DNA of 64,000 nucleotides. Source: Jatrophihabitans telluris (GTDB taxonomy: Bacteria; Actinomycetota; Actinomycetes; Mycobacteriales; Jatrophihabitantaceae). The notes beneath the pieces were generated by a model. The model was not told the origin of the DNA. It saw only the letters and a list, made by a program, of their open reading frames with translations, and searched no databases. Of the stretch, positions 1 to 8,113 are shown one piece after another. Each line of letters opens with the position of its first letter. The first letter of the stretch is position 1. Where the stretch lies: NCBI RefSeq assembly GCF_023516435.1, contig NZ_CP097332.1, positions 1,364,001 through 1,428,000 on the forward strand, read 5' to 3'. The position numbers and the translations under genes were made by a program.

Positions 1-16
1 CACGTCTTCACCAGAA

Positions 17-22
17 TAGGCT
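17..22 (+). promoter_or_regulatory. -10 element TAGGCT of a leaderless promoter
   Basis: TAGGCT lies exactly 6 nt before the ATG at 29, so transcription would start at or beside the start codon. There is no Shine-Dalgarno sequence. The same geometry recurs before many genes in this window. Confidence 0.6.
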
Positions 23-28
23 GCGACC

Positions 29-703
29 ATGACCTCTGCGACAACCGAAATGGCCCCCGAATCGACCGCTGAGCCGGCACCTGCCTCCGCCTCCGAGTCT
101 GCCCCGAAGGTCGAGCTCTTTTTCGACCCGCTCTGCCCCTTCGCCTGGGTGACCTCCCGCTGGATCCTCGAGGTGGAGAAGCACCGTGACATCGATCTGA
201 GCTTCCACGTGATGTCGCTGTCACTGCTGAACTCAGGTCGCGACGACCTGCCCGACCAGTACCGCGAACTGCTCGAGCGCGGGTGGGGTCCGGTGCGCAT
301 CTGCATCGCGGCCGAGCAGCGATTCGGCAACGGCGTGCTGCGCGAGCTGTACACCGCTCTGGGAACGCGTCGGCACAACCAGGGCCGGGAGTTCGACCGC
401 GAGCTGTACGTGGAGGCGCTCACCGAGGTCGGACTGCCGGAGGATCTGGCCGACGCGGCCGAGTCCACCCAGTACGACGATGAGCTCAACGCCTCCCACC
501 ACCGCGGCATGGACCCGGTGGGTATGGACGTCGGCACGCCGACCTTCCACGTCGACGGCACCGCGTTCTTCGGTCCGGTGCTCACCCGGATTCCGCGCGG
601 CGAGGCTGCGCTCAAGCTCTGGGACGGCACCCGGCTCGTCGCCGAATTCCCCTATTTCTTCGAGCTCAAGCGCACCCGGACGGAGTCCCCTCAGTTCGAC
701 TGA
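29..703 (+). CDS. DsbA-family reductase of the mycothiol-dependent Rv2466c type
   Basis: A 224-residue thioredoxin-fold protein with an alpha-helical insertion. It closely resembles the mycobacterial Rv2466c (mycoredoxin-2 / mycothiol-dependent nitroreductase) family: [36 protein letters not shown] with the cis-proline loop, and the C-terminal [15 protein letters not shown]. The first 25 residues are a low-complexity Ala/Glu/Ser/Pro extension. In the family the active site is CPWC; here it reads CPFA (about residues 36-39), so only the first cysteine is present. The enzyme would then work by a monothiol, mycothiol-mixed-disulfide route, or have lost redox function. The start has a leaderless promoter. 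The gene converges on the MBL gene at 782. Confidence 0.85.
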   Translation: MTSATTEMAPESTAEPAPASASESAPKVELFFDPLCPFAWVTSRWILEVEKHRDIDLSFHVMSLSLLNSGRDDLPDQYRELLERGWGPVRICIAAEQRFGNGVLRELYTALGTRRHNQGREFDRELYVEALTEVGLPEDLADAAESTQYDDELNASHHRGMDPVGMDVGTPTFHVDGTAFFGPVLTRIPRGEAALKLWDGTRLVAEFPYFFELKRTRTESPQFD

Positions 704-781
704 CCGTCCCCGGCTGAGCCGCGCTCAGCGACCCGGTCACGGCCGGCTCAATGGCCGGTCATGGCCGGCCCAGCGGACCGG
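704..781. other. Repeat-rich gap between convergent genes
   Basis: The gap between two convergent stop codons holds the direct repeat CCGGTCACGGC (733-743 and 778-788), two copies of GCTCAGCG, and GGCCGG/CCGGCC inverted repeats (741-770). It can fold into GC-rich hairpins and may serve as a bidirectional terminator, but no clean U-tract is present. Confidence 0.35.
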
Positions 782-1579
782 TCACGGCGCGCTCAGCGGA
801 CGCCCGAAGGCGGTGTCCAGCGTGGACGCCGGCCACCCGACGTAGTCGAGCTCATCGGCTTTCGGGTGGCCGGCCAGGCGCAGGCGAACAACCTCGGCCA
901 CTCGCCCGAGTTGGTCACGTTGAGCCCGGACGAAGGCCTCGTGGACGACGTCGCCGTGGCCCGGCACGATGAGCGGGCGACCCAGCTGCAGCAGGGCGGA
1001 TACGGCGTCCGGCCACTGCAGCGGGTAACCGTCCTCGAAGGCCGGGGGCGAACCCTGCTCGACGAGGTCACCCGCGAAGACGACTCCGGGCAGATCGATG
1101 ACGAGATCATGGTCGGTGTGACCGGCGCCCAGATGGCTCAACCACACCCCGCGCCCGCCCAGTTCGATCCGCTGCGCCAGGTCGGTCACCCGATTCGGCA
1201 TGATCAACTCGGTCTCGGCCAACTCCGCGGCCAGCTCGGGCCGACCCGCTCGTACCGCCTCGCCGGCCCAGAACTCCCGCTGGTCCTCGCCGGAGGACAC
1301 CATCTCGGCCAGGCCTGATCGGTGCGCCCAGATCTCCACCTCGGGATCGTCCTCGGCGAAGGCGATGTTGCCGAAGAAGTGGTCCAGGTGAGCGTGGGTG
1401 TTGACCACGACCAGCGGCAGTGACGTCACTGTCCGGATTTCGGCCAGCCACTGCCGTCCCTGGGCCGCGCTGGCGCGGCTGTCGATGACCAGGGCGCGCT
1501 CGGTGCCGACCACGAGGCCGGTGTTGAGCGCAAAGCTCTCATGGCTGCACACGTAGACCCCTGCGGCGAGTTCACGCAT
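782..1579 (-). CDS. MBL-fold metallo-hydrolase
   Basis: 265 residues. The metallo-beta-lactamase zinc motif is clear: NTHAHLDH near residue 70, then a later GAGHTDHDLVIDLPGVVFAGD and a C-terminal VPGHG. These supply the His/Asp ligands of a dinuclear site. The fold is shared by glyoxalase II, beta-lactamases, lactonases and other hydrolases, and the substrate cannot be read from the sequence. The reading frame is open further upstream, but the ATG at 1579 is preceded by GGAGGAG at good spacing and begins MRELAAGVYV, the usual N-terminus of this family. It is divergent from the DUF952 gene. Confidence 0.85.
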   Translation of the reverse strand: MRELAAGVYVCSHESFALNTGLVVGTERALVIDSRASAAQGRQWLAEIRTVTSLPLVVVNTHAHLDHFFGNIAFAEDDPEVEIWAHRSGLAEMVSSGEDQREFWAGEAVRAGRPELAAELAETELIMPNRVTDLAQRIELGGRGVWLSHLGAGHTDHDLVIDLPGVVFAGDLVEQGSPPAFEDGYPLQWPDAVSALLQLGRPLIVPGHGDVVHEAFVRAQRDQLGRVAEVVRLRLAGHPKADELDYVGWPASTLDTAFGRPLSAP

Positions 1580-1621
1580 CAGGTCTCCTCCGCGACCGCC
1601 CGAGCTGGAATCATCGTCGGG

Positions 1622-2011
1622 GTGTTCACCATCTTCCACATCATCTCCGAGCCCGAGTGGCGCGCGGCCTGTGAGGTCGGGCGCTATGCACCCGAGAGCC
1701 TGGCCACCGACGGTTTCGTGCACTTCTCACACGCCGAACAGGTGGCCGCGACGGCCAATCACCTCTACGCCGACCGCCGCGACCTCATCGTGCTCGAGGT
1801 CGATGCGGCGACGCTGGACGAAGACGTCGTCGAGGAGGACCTCTACGGCATGGGTGAGGACTTTCCCCATGTGTATGCCGCTATTCCTACTCGATGCGTC
1901 ATCGCCGAGCATCGGTTGCAGCGCGATGACTCCGGCGCCTTCGTCTTCGGCAGTCCCACTGGCTCCAGCGGGTCCAGCGGCCCGATCAGCCCGGACCGTC
2001 CCCGCCGCTGA
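1622..2011 (+). CDS. DUF952 family protein
   Basis: 129 residues from the GTG at 1622 (VFTIFHIISEPEWRAA). The family hallmark is visible: the FHI start, the WRAA segment, and LATDGFVHFSHAEQVAATANHLY. DUF952 proteins are small single-domain proteins of unknown biochemical role, sometimes placed next to dihydroorotate dehydrogenase or ADP-ribosyltransferase-like folds. The frame extends upstream over the divergent MBL gene, so the internal GTG was chosen because family members start at this point. The C-terminal 25 residues are a Ser/Gly/Pro tail. Confidence 0.75.
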   Translation: MFTIFHIISEPEWRAACEVGRYAPESLATDGFVHFSHAEQVAATANHLYADRRDLIVLEVDAATLDEDVVEEDLYGMGEDFPHVYAAIPTRCVIAEHRLQRDDSGAFVFGSPTGSSGSSGPISPDRPRR

Positions 2012-2028
2012 GCGGCCGCGGTCAGCGG
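2005..2028. terminator. Inverted repeat spanning two convergent stop codons
   Basis: Arms CCGCTGA (2005-2011) and TCAGCGG (2022-2028) pair perfectly around a GC-rich centre that is itself palindromic. The TGA stops of both convergent genes lie inside the arms. It is a plausible bidirectional terminator. Confidence 0.45.
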
Positions 2029-2882
2029 AACCGGTCCCGCAGCTGAGGGTCGGACATGAACCAGGGCCGGCTGTCTTCCGCTCCGCCCGGGTCCGGAAGG
2101 CTCGCGTCGATGAAAACCGCTTCGCGCTCGTCGGCGGAGATCCATCGCCGGAAGATCAGGATCAGGAACGGCAGGTCGAGTAACTCGGCCACGCACCACA
2201 GGGTTGCGCCGGCGATCTGCTGGTCGTGCAGCCAGGACGGCTGGCCGGCCACCGGATGCCGGTAGTCGAAGAAGTTCGTGACGGGATGGGTGGACAGCCT
2301 CATCACGATGCCCGGAACGGCGTCGAGGAGCAGCTCGACCAGGCCGATCCCCACCGCCAGTCCGAGGGCGGTCGAGGTGAGCGTGTCGTCGATCGCGATC
2401 AGCGGGTAGGCGACCACCAGCCCGAGGCCCAGCAACAGCAGCTGGGTGATCCACCCGACGCCCGCAACCCCGATCGACCAGCCGGGAACCGGGCCGAACA
2501 GCAGCGCCGCGCATGTCAGCGGAACCAGCCCAGCACCCAGGACCGGGGAGGCGACAGCTCTGCGGGGACGGGCCCAGCGCGGGTCGCGCCACCAGGTTTC
2601 GGCCGTCCCGGAGAACAGCTGCAGGGGTTGGCCACCCATCAACAGCAGCGGTGCGATGAGCAACAGCGCCAGCGATTGGCTGAGCCAGAACCAGAACAGC
2701 TGTTCGGCGCGATGGCCCGCCGGTCCGCACGTCAGAGCCAGGACGAGCAGGATGCCGAGCAGGAACGACGCCGAGCGGGACCAGGGCCAGCCGCCGGGTG
2801 TGCGCCGCGCTCGGCGCAGGTAGCCCCAGGCCGCGACCGCCCCGAGTACGAGCATCACGGGTTGGACTCCGGCGATCAGCAC
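2022..2882 (-). CDS. CtaG/caa3-type cytochrome c oxidase assembly membrane protein
   Basis: About 286 residues with six or seven hydrophobic membrane segments. Features typical of the CtaG_Cox (caa3_CtaG) family are visible: GHRAEQLFWFWLSQSLALLLIAPLLLMGGQPLQL in the N-terminal half and DQQIAGATLWCVAEL near the C-terminus, including the conserved membrane histidines. The family assists copper delivery or assembly of cytochrome oxidase. The frame runs 340 nt further upstream over rpiB, so the start must lie downstream: GTG at 2882 precedes the first membrane helix, and ATG at 2855 is an alternative. The gene is divergent from rpiB. Confidence 0.75.
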   Translation of the reverse strand: MLIAGVQPVMLVLGAVAAWGYLRRARRTPGGWPWSRSASFLLGILLVLALTCGPAGHRAEQLFWFWLSQSLALLLIAPLLLMGGQPLQLFSGTAETWWRDPRWARPRRAVASPVLGAGLVPLTCAALLFGPVPGWSIGVAGVGWITQLLLLGLGLVVAYPLIAIDDTLTSTALGLAVGIGLVELLLDAVPGIVMRLSTHPVTNFFDYRHPVAGQPSWLHDQQIAGATLWCVAELLDLPFLILIFRRWISADEREAVFIDASLPDPGGAEDSRPWFMSDPQLRDRFR

Positions 2883-2924
2883 CCCCGCATTGTGCGCTTG
2901 CCAACTCTTGGCATCATGTGCGGT

Positions 2925-3386
2925 ATGCGCGTCTACCTGGGTAGTGACCACGCCGGTTTCGAGCTGAAGGGCGCGCTGATGGAACACCTGCGAGCCGCCG
3001 GTCATGACGTCCTCGACTGCGGCCCAGAGGTCTACGACGCCGGCGATGACTATCCGCCGTACTGCATCGACACCGCCGAACGAGTGGTGGGCGACCCTGG
3101 GTCGCTCGGAATCGTGATCGGTGGTTCCGGCAACGGCGAACAGATCGCGGCGAACAAGGTCAAGGGTGTGCGAGCGGCCCTGGCCTACGACCACGACACC
3201 GCCGAACTCGCCCGTCAGCACAACGATGCCAACGTGCTGGGCCTAGGCGCGCGAATGCACACGACCAGTGAGGCCCTCGCCATCGCCGATGTCTTCGTCG
3301 AGACGCCGTTCTCGCAGGATCCGCGTCACCAGCGACGTATCGACATGGTCGCCGAATACGAGCGGTCGGGGTCCTTGCCCGGCTGA
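2925..3386 (+). CDS. rpiB: Ribose-5-phosphate isomerase B
   Basis: 153 residues from MRVYLGSDHAGFELK. It interconverts ribose-5-phosphate and ribulose-5-phosphate in the cytoplasmic pentose phosphate pathway. The LacAB_rpiB signature is intact: SDHAGFELK near the N-terminus, GSGNGEQIAANKVKGVRAA in the middle with the phosphate-binding loop, and HNDANVLGLGARM. An ATG nine nucleotides upstream (2916) would add MCG; the 2925 start matches the family better. The neighbours are unrelated. Confidence 0.93.
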   Translation: MRVYLGSDHAGFELKGALMEHLRAAGHDVLDCGPEVYDAGDDYPPYCIDTAERVVGDPGSLGIVIGGSGNGEQIAANKVKGVRAALAYDHDTAELARQHNDANVLGLGARMHTTSEALAIADVFVETPFSQDPRHQRRIDMVAEYERSGSLPG

Positions 3387-3454
3387 ACGGTCCGGCATCA
3401 GGGCTCGTCGCCGGACGGCCGCTGGTCAGGCCGCCGCTGGTCAGCAGGAGGTGG

Positions 3455-3889
3455 TCAGTCGCCGTCGGTCGGGGGGCGCCACTGCCGTCTGACGATGATT
3501 ACGTCGGTCTCGGCCTGGGCCAGCTCGGCGTCCGAGGGTCGGGCGACGTCGCGGGCCCGCAGCGCGCCGGAGGGGCCGACCTGCGATGGGGCCGTCCCGG
3601 CCAGATCGCGCCAGGTCCGGTCGGTGCGCTCGCCGCGCTCGGAGTCCCTCGACGGAGAGTTGCCCCGCACTGGCGTGCTGTCGCGTGGTGGTGTGTTCGT
3701 TCGTGCTGGTGTGGTGTTCCGTGGTGGCGCGGTGTTGCGGGGTGGCGCGGTGTTGCGGGGTGGCGTGGTGTCCCGCCCCGCGATGGGCGCGAGCGGCGCC
3801 TCCTGCGCCGGGGCGCCCGGATCGATACCCCGGCGCCGCCGGCGGCGTGGCGAACCCGACCTCACCGCGTCCGCGCCATCAGTGACCAC
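3455..3889 (-). CDS. Proline/arginine-rich hypothetical protein
   Basis: 144 residues from the GTG at 3889, which has AAGGA seven nucleotides upstream. The middle is a low-complexity run of PPRNTA-type six-residue repeats (18-bp DNA repeats around 3710-3775), likely disordered. The C-terminal 50 residues (ALRARDVARPSDAELAQAE then TDVIIVRRQWRPPTDGD) look like a conserved, folded or binding segment. A longer frame is open upstream over the phosphatase gene and is not believed. Function unknown. It is divergently arranged with the SpoIIE-type phosphatase at 3998. Confidence 0.55.
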   Translation of the reverse strand: MVTDGADAVRSGSPRRRRRRGIDPGAPAQEAPLAPIAGRDTTPPRNTAPPRNTAPPRNTTPARTNTPPRDSTPVRGNSPSRDSERGERTDRTWRDLAGTAPSQVGPSGALRARDVARPSDAELAQAETDVIIVRRQWRPPTDGD

Positions 3890-3981
3890 AGCTGCATCCT
3901 TGCACCGTCGCGAGGTCAACGGTGGCTCCGGCTTGGAACCGAGCCACCGCGGAACACGGCGCCCGAGCTGCCGCCGGAAGG

Positions 3982-3987
3982 TAGCTT
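3982..3987 (+). promoter_or_regulatory. Possible -10 element TAGCTT before the SpoIIE-type phosphatase
   Basis: TAGCTT ends 10 nt before the ATG at 3998. This would give a leader of only a few nucleotides or none. No Shine-Dalgarno sequence is visible. Confidence 0.4.
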
Positions 3988-3997
3988 GATCGGCACC

Positions 3998-5116
3998 ATG
4001 ACTTCTCCAACCCAGACTCCGGCATGGCAGGAGGCGTTGCGCCGATTGCGCACACCTCGCCGTCCGGCGGAGAAGCTCGAGGTCGTCCTGCTGCTTGTGG
4101 CGTTGGTGCTGGGAACCGCCTGGTCCATCGCGGACAACAACCGCCAGATCAAGGTCGCGGGTGTCGTCGTCATCGTGATCGTGCTGGCCTCGTTGTTGTT
4201 GACCACCCGCGGGATGCTTGTGGTCGCTGCCGGCGTCGTCCTCTGCCTGGCCGTGGTGTTCAGGGTGCACGGTCTCAATCCGGGCCAACTCTCGGTGTCG
4301 GGTTTCGCGATGATCGGCATCGCGCTCGGGGTGGCGGTCGCTCAAGCCCGGCGCCGCGATCGCCTGGGACTTCGCCAGATGAGTGCGGAGAAGGTCATCT
4401 CGCTGATCCGCGACCGTCTGCTCGTCCAGTCGCAGCTTCCTGAGCTGCCACGGGGCTGGACGGTGGAGGTTCAACAGCGGGCCGCCGACGGTGCGGCCAT
4501 CTCCGGTGACTTCGTCTCCAACCGACTCGTCACGGTGGACGGGCGTTGCGTGCTGCACCTGGCCGTCGTCGATGTCTCCGGCAACGGCATCGCCGCCGGA
4601 CCGCGTTCCCTGCTCTTGTCCGGAGCCGTCGGCGGTCTGCTCGGTTCGATTCCTCCGGACGAGTTCCTCCCCGCCGCCAACGATTACCTAGCTCGCCAAC
4701 AGTGGTCCCTGGGCTTTGCCTCAGCCGTCTACCTCGTCGTGGACCTGGCGTCGGGGGAGTACCAGCTGCGGGTCGCCGGCCACCCGCCGGCGCTGCACTA
4801 CCGCCCGCTCGCCGAGCCGACCTGGCGCACCTCGCCGGCCGCCGGGACCGTGCTCGGAGTGCTGCCGAGCCTCACCGTCGTCTCCGACGCCTCGACCCTG
4901 GCCGAAGGCGAAGCCCTGTTTCTGTACACCGACGGGGTCGTCGAGGATCGGACCCGTGACATCGACGCCGGGCTGCTCCGGCTGAAGGACGCGGTCGAAG
5001 GGCTCGCCAACCGCGACGTCTGGACGGGTGCGGCGCGCCATCTCATCGAGCACGTACCCGCCAAACAGGACGATGACCGCACGGTCGTCGTGGTGCGTCG
5101 CAGTCCACTGCGCTGA
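3998..5116 (+). CDS. Membrane-anchored SpoIIE/PP2C-family serine phosphatase
   Basis: 372 residues. The first ~115 residues contain about four membrane segments (LEVVLLLVALVLGTAWSIA and VVVIVIVLASLLLTTRGMLVVAAGVV among them), followed by a cytoplasmic PP2C/SpoIIE domain. Metal-binding positions are visible at VVDVSGNGIAAG, HPPALHY and LYTDGVVEDRT, and the C-terminus has the DDRTVVVVRR strand. Such phosphatases usually dephosphorylate anti-anti-sigma factors. No anti-sigma kinase or STAS gene lies next to it, so its partner is unknown. Confidence 0.88.
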   Translation: MTSPTQTPAWQEALRRLRTPRRPAEKLEVVLLLVALVLGTAWSIADNNRQIKVAGVVVIVIVLASLLLTTRGMLVVAAGVVLCLAVVFRVHGLNPGQLSVSGFAMIGIALGVAVAQARRRDRLGLRQMSAEKVISLIRDRLLVQSQLPELPRGWTVEVQQRAADGAAISGDFVSNRLVTVDGRCVLHLAVVDVSGNGIAAGPRSLLLSGAVGGLLGSIPPDEFLPAANDYLARQQWSLGFASAVYLVVDLASGEYQLRVAGHPPALHYRPLAEPTWRTSPAAGTVLGVLPSLTVVSDASTLAEGEALFLYTDGVVEDRTRDIDAGLLRLKDAVEGLANRDVWTGAARHLIEHVPAKQDDDRTVVVVRRSPLR

Positions 5117-5164
5117 CGCGTCGGCCAGCGCTTGCCGGGGTGTGCTGAAGCGTCGGCTGCTCGT

Positions 5165-6520
5165 TCAGCGCTCGTGCAGCACGAGCCGCGCCCCGGCCGA
5201 CGGCGCCAGCGTGATGTTGCGGGCTCGGGGATGTTCGGGCCGCCGCCGCCCGGGAGCCAGCTCGAAACGCGACAGCACCTGTTCCAGCACGATCGTCGCC
5301 TCGAGCTCGGCGAAACCCGCTCCGAGGCAGCGCCGGATGCCGCCTCCGAACGGGATCCAGGTGTTGGCGGCCGCTTGCCGGGCCAGGAAACGCTCCGGAT
5401 CGAAGGTCGCCGGGTCCCGGTGCAAATTCGGGTCGGCCTGGACCAGGCCGATCGCCGGCATCACCGTGCTGCCCCGGCGGATACGGAAACCGCCGAGTTC
5501 GATGTCGGTGGTCAGACGCCGGGCGACCTCGTAGATGACCGGGTGCAGCCGCATCGCCTCCCGCGCGACGGCCTGCAGGTAGGTGTCCTCGTGCCGCCCG
5601 GCTGCCTGCGCCGCGCGTCTTTGCAGTTTCGGCTCGCGGGCGAGCTCGTAGAACGCCCAGGCCAGGGCCGTCGCGGTGGTCTCATGGCCGGCCAGCAGCA
5701 GTGTGACGAGGTTGTCGCGCAGTTCGGTGTCGGTGAGCGGTGTCACGTCGTCGTTCACCTGCGCGGCACGCGAGGTCCGCAGCATCCGGGAAAGAACGTC
5801 GCTTCGCGCGTCCAGGTCCGTCACCAGGCGGCGGTCCGCGATCTCGGCGTAGAGAAGCGCGTCCAGCTCGCGCTGGATCTCGGAGAAGCCGCGCCACGGA
5901 GGAACCGAGCGCAGCCGTGGGTAGAACCAGCCCAGCATGAGGATCGGGCTGAGCTCCAGGACCCGTCCGACCACCGGTCGCAACCGGCTCAGCCGATCCG
6001 CCTCGGTGACACCGAAGACCACCTTGAGAATGACCTCCAGCGTGAGCGACTGCATGTGCCGGTGCATCGACATCGGTCGGCCCACCGGCCAGGACGCCAC
6101 CTGGGTGCGGGTGATCTCGCTGATCAGGTCGCGGTACCCCCGCAGCGCGGCACCGTGGAAGGCCGGCATCAACAGTTGCCGCATCCGCAGGTGGTCGGCT
6201 TCGTCCAGCAGCAGTACCGACTGAGCCCCCATGATCGGGCCCAGGATGGCGTTGCCCTCACCGGCGTGGAACACCTCTGACGAACCGGAGAAGACCTCCT
6301 TGATGTGTTCGGGACGCGACAGGAGGATGAGCCGCCGGCGGTGCGGGGCGATTCGCAGCATCACCACATCGCCGTGGCGCCGCCTGAGTGCGGGCATCAG
6401 CCGGTGTCGGTACTTGCCGAACAGGACGGTCTGGACGGACACCGGCCATCGGGGCCCGGGCGGCTCGGGCAGTTGACCGAACCGGTCGAGGGGAACGGTG
6501 CTGGTCCGCGCGGCCGTCAT
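5165..6520 (-). CDS. Cytochrome P450
   Basis: 451 residues. The I-helix AGHETTATALAW, the ExxR motif (EAMRLHPVIYEVARR) and the heme-binding loop FGGGIRRCLGAGFAELE with the thiolate Cys398 are all present. The N-terminal PPGPRWPVSVQTVLFGKYRHR segment and overall pattern resemble soluble bacterial class I P450s of the CYP125/CYP138/CYP110-like type. No ferredoxin, ferredoxin reductase or biosynthetic genes are adjacent, so substrate and redox partners are unknown. Confidence 0.93.
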   Translation of the reverse strand: MTAARTSTVPLDRFGQLPEPPGPRWPVSVQTVLFGKYRHRLMPALRRRHGDVVMLRIAPHRRRLILLSRPEHIKEVFSGSSEVFHAGEGNAILGPIMGAQSVLLLDEADHLRMRQLLMPAFHGAALRGYRDLISEITRTQVASWPVGRPMSMHRHMQSLTLEVILKVVFGVTEADRLSRLRPVVGRVLELSPILMLGWFYPRLRSVPPWRGFSEIQRELDALLYAEIADRRLVTDLDARSDVLSRMLRTSRAAQVNDDVTPLTDTELRDNLVTLLLAGHETTATALAWAFYELAREPKLQRRAAQAAGRHEDTYLQAVAREAMRLHPVIYEVARRLTTDIELGGFRIRRGSTVMPAIGLVQADPNLHRDPATFDPERFLARQAAANTWIPFGGGIRRCLGAGFAELEATIVLEQVLSRFELAPGRRRPEHPRARNITLAPSAGARLVLHER

Positions 6521-6528
6521 GGGACTGA

Positions 6529-6534
6529 GTTATA
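6529..6534 (-). promoter_or_regulatory. -10 element TATAAC before the P450 gene
   Basis: On the minus strand TATAAC ends 8 nt before the ATG at 6520. There is no Shine-Dalgarno sequence, so a leaderless mRNA is likely. Confidence 0.5.
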
Positions 6535-6565
6535 CCGCCGCCCGGGCTGGGCGTCGCGGTGGAGA

Positions 6566-7621
6566 TCAGTAGACCGGGTAGCGCGGCGGCGCGGCGTTCG
6601 GGCCGTTGCGGTGGATCGCGCCATCGCGCTGGCTCAGCGGCACGGCCGGGGTGCCCGAGCGGACCGAGAGCACCTCGGCCAGGATCGAGACGGCGATCTC
6701 AGCGGGGCTGAGCGCTCCGATGTCCAGCCCGGCCGGGCCACGGATCTGTGTGATGGTGTCGGTGGACATCCCGTGTTCGGCCAGCCAATCGCGGCGGCGC
6801 TGCTGAGTTCGCCGTGAGCCCAGCGCGCCCACGTAGCTGGCCGGCCCGCCGAGGGCCTGCTGGAGTGCTCGTCCGCTGAACTCCAGGTCATGACTGAGCA
6901 CGATCACGGCATCGCCTCGGCGAGCCGAGGGCAGGTCCGCCGCCGCGGTTGCGGCTGCATCGACCGTGCTCACGTACCAGCCCAGCAGCGCGGCGACCGA
7001 GGCCAGGGCATCGGCGATCAGTCCGTCGCCGGCGACGATGAGCCTCGGGGTGGGCCAGAACGCGATCAAGACCTGCTGGCCCTCGCCGTCCTCGACGACC
7101 GTGCTCGCGCTGGTCCCGCGCGCGACGAGACGGCCCAGCACGTCCGCGTGATGGTTGACGGTCAGGGTGTCGGGGGTGTGGAGCGAGCTGCGCGTGATGC
7201 GCCCGCCGCGTATCTCGGTGACCAGGCAGCAGGGCTGGCCCTCGGACAGCAGCGGCCAGAGCCGCCCGTCGAGGCTGCTGGCCGCCACGACGAGGAGCAG
7301 CGCCGTTCCGCCGCAGGAGAGACCGACTTCACCGGCCTGCTCGTCGGCGATGCTGAATTCCCGCAAGCCGTCCTCGACCGTTTCCAGCCACTCGACGAGT
7401 CGTTGCTCGGCTGCCCCCTGGAGCAGCCGTCCGGCCGGGGGAGCCCCGGGGACCACGGCGAGAGCCGCGACCGGGTCCACGCTGCTGAAACCCGTCGCAC
7501 GTACGAGCAGAACCAGGCGCGGCATCGCACCGGCGTCGAGCCACCGGCGCACCGGTTCGGCGAGGTCATACATGTCAGCCTCCGCATTCAGGCCGCCCGG
7601 CACAGCCGTGACGTTGCCCAT
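6566..7621 (-). CDS. XdhC/CoxI family protein
   Basis: 351 residues from MGNVTAVPGG, with GAAAGG just upstream. The N-terminal XdhC_CoxI domain (residues about 10-75 and 90-160; LVLLVRATGFSSVDP, SCGGT) is followed by a C-terminal Rossmann domain (LIVAGDGLIADALASVAALLGW to AIVILSH-type strand, GALGSRRTQQRRRDWL, GLDIGALSPAEIAVSILAE). XdhC proteins bind molybdenum cofactor and help insert or sulfurate it in xanthine dehydrogenase-family enzymes. No molybdoenzyme gene is adjacent. The frame stays open 83 codons upstream through a repeat cluster; the family start excludes that part. Confidence 0.85.
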   Translation of the reverse strand: MGNVTAVPGGLNAEADMYDLAEPVRRWLDAGAMPRLVLLVRATGFSSVDPVAALAVVPGAPPAGRLLQGAAEQRLVEWLETVEDGLREFSIADEQAGEVGLSCGGTALLLVVAASSLDGRLWPLLSEGQPCCLVTEIRGGRITRSSLHTPDTLTVNHHADVLGRLVARGTSASTVVEDGEGQQVLIAFWPTPRLIVAGDGLIADALASVAALLGWYVSTVDAAATAAADLPSARRGDAVIVLSHDLEFSGRALQQALGGPASYVGALGSRRTQQRRRDWLAEHGMSTDTITQIRGPAGLDIGALSPAEIAVSILAEVLSVRSGTPAVPLSQRDGAIHRNGPNAAPPRYPVY

Positions 7622-7638
7622 CTTGCTCGCCTTTCGGC

Positions 7639-7712
7639 GTTGAGGTTGCCCTCGTTGCGGGCCATCTGTCGTTGAGGTTGCCCTCGTTGCCCGCAACGAG
7701 GGCAACCTCAAC
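7639..7712. repeat. Three copies of a 20-bp dispersed inverted-repeat element
   Basis: GTTGAGGTTGCCCTCGTTGC occurs at 7639-7658 and 7671-7690, and its exact reverse complement at 7693-7712. The last two form a near-perfect 42-bp palindrome with a 2-bp centre. The same element recurs at 17750-17823. It lies 17 bp upstream of the XdhC start codon. Confidence 0.85.
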
Positions 7713-7988
7713 GAGCGCGCGGACGTGGAATGGATTCCGGACCCGGTCGGTTGAGAGCAGTGCCGGTCCGGTACATGCCCCCGGGCCTCACCTTCTGCCG
7801 CTACGAGCGGCCACTCGCCGAGAGGCGGCTGACGGGCCGGCGCCCTACTTGGCGCACGTGCTTTCCGCACGTTTTACCGCACGACTTTCCGCACGACTTT
7901 CCGCACGCGGAACAGCTGATGGCCGCAAGAGCGGTAGCCAGCGTCGGTTCCCGACGCGTCGAGTTCACGGAACGATCGATGGAACGCG
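7713..7988. other. Intergenic region with no convincing gene
   Basis: This part of the gap between XdhC and tRNA-Gly contains a 12-bp tandem repeat (see 7854-7908). No reading frame here has a recognisable product or start signal. Confidence 0.5.
7854..7908. repeat. 12-bp tandem repeat GCACGACTTTCC
   Basis: About four consecutive units: a 13-nt variant at 7854, a variant with GTTTTA at 7867, then two identical units at 7879 and 7891 and a partial one. The region is non-coding. Confidence 0.75.
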
Positions 7989-8019
7989 GAAGACCCCGCG
8001 GCGGGGCTGCGGGGTCTTC
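7989..8019 (-). terminator. Terminator of tRNA-Gly
   Basis: A perfect 11-bp stem, GAAGACCCCGC (7989-7999) and GCGGGGTCTTC (8009-8019), with a 9-nt loop. It lies 24 nt beyond the 3' end of the minus-strand tRNA-Gly gene, the expected place for its terminator. Confidence 0.8.
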
Positions 8020-8042
8020 GGCTGGGCGTCTTCGAAATGTGG

Positions 8043-8113
8043 AGCGGGCGACGGGAATCGAACCCGCGTATACAGTTTGGAAGACTGTGACTCTACCATT
8101 GAGCTACGCCCGC
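8043..8113 (-). tRNA. tRNA-Gly (anticodon TCC)
   Basis: 71 nt read on the minus strand. The acceptor stem GCGGGCG/CGCCCGC pairs perfectly, the anticodon loop reads CTTCCAA (anticodon TCC), and the T-arm carries GGTTCGATTCC. The discriminator base is T and CCA is not encoded. Confidence 0.95.

Noticed and set aside
2226-2924. In-frame upstream extension of rpiB
   Set aside because: The extension is antisense to the CtaG-like membrane protein and unlike any RpiB; the normal family start is at 2925.
3389-3416. Hairpin GTCCGGC/GCCGGAC after rpiB as a terminator
   Set aside because: Seven-bp arms with a 13-nt loop and no U-tract in GC-rich DNA are too weak to call with confidence.
5132-6280. Open frame of 382 codons antisense to the P450 gene
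   Set aside because: The P450 on the other strand has all its motifs; this frame has no recognisable domain and is a GC-rich shadow.
5165-7621. Natural-product gene cluster around the P450 and XdhC genes
   Set aside because: No synthase, transferase or transporter genes are near; both look like isolated genes.
7639-7712. CRISPR array
   Set aside because: The copies are few, occur in both orientations and have no regular unique spacers; no cas genes are present.
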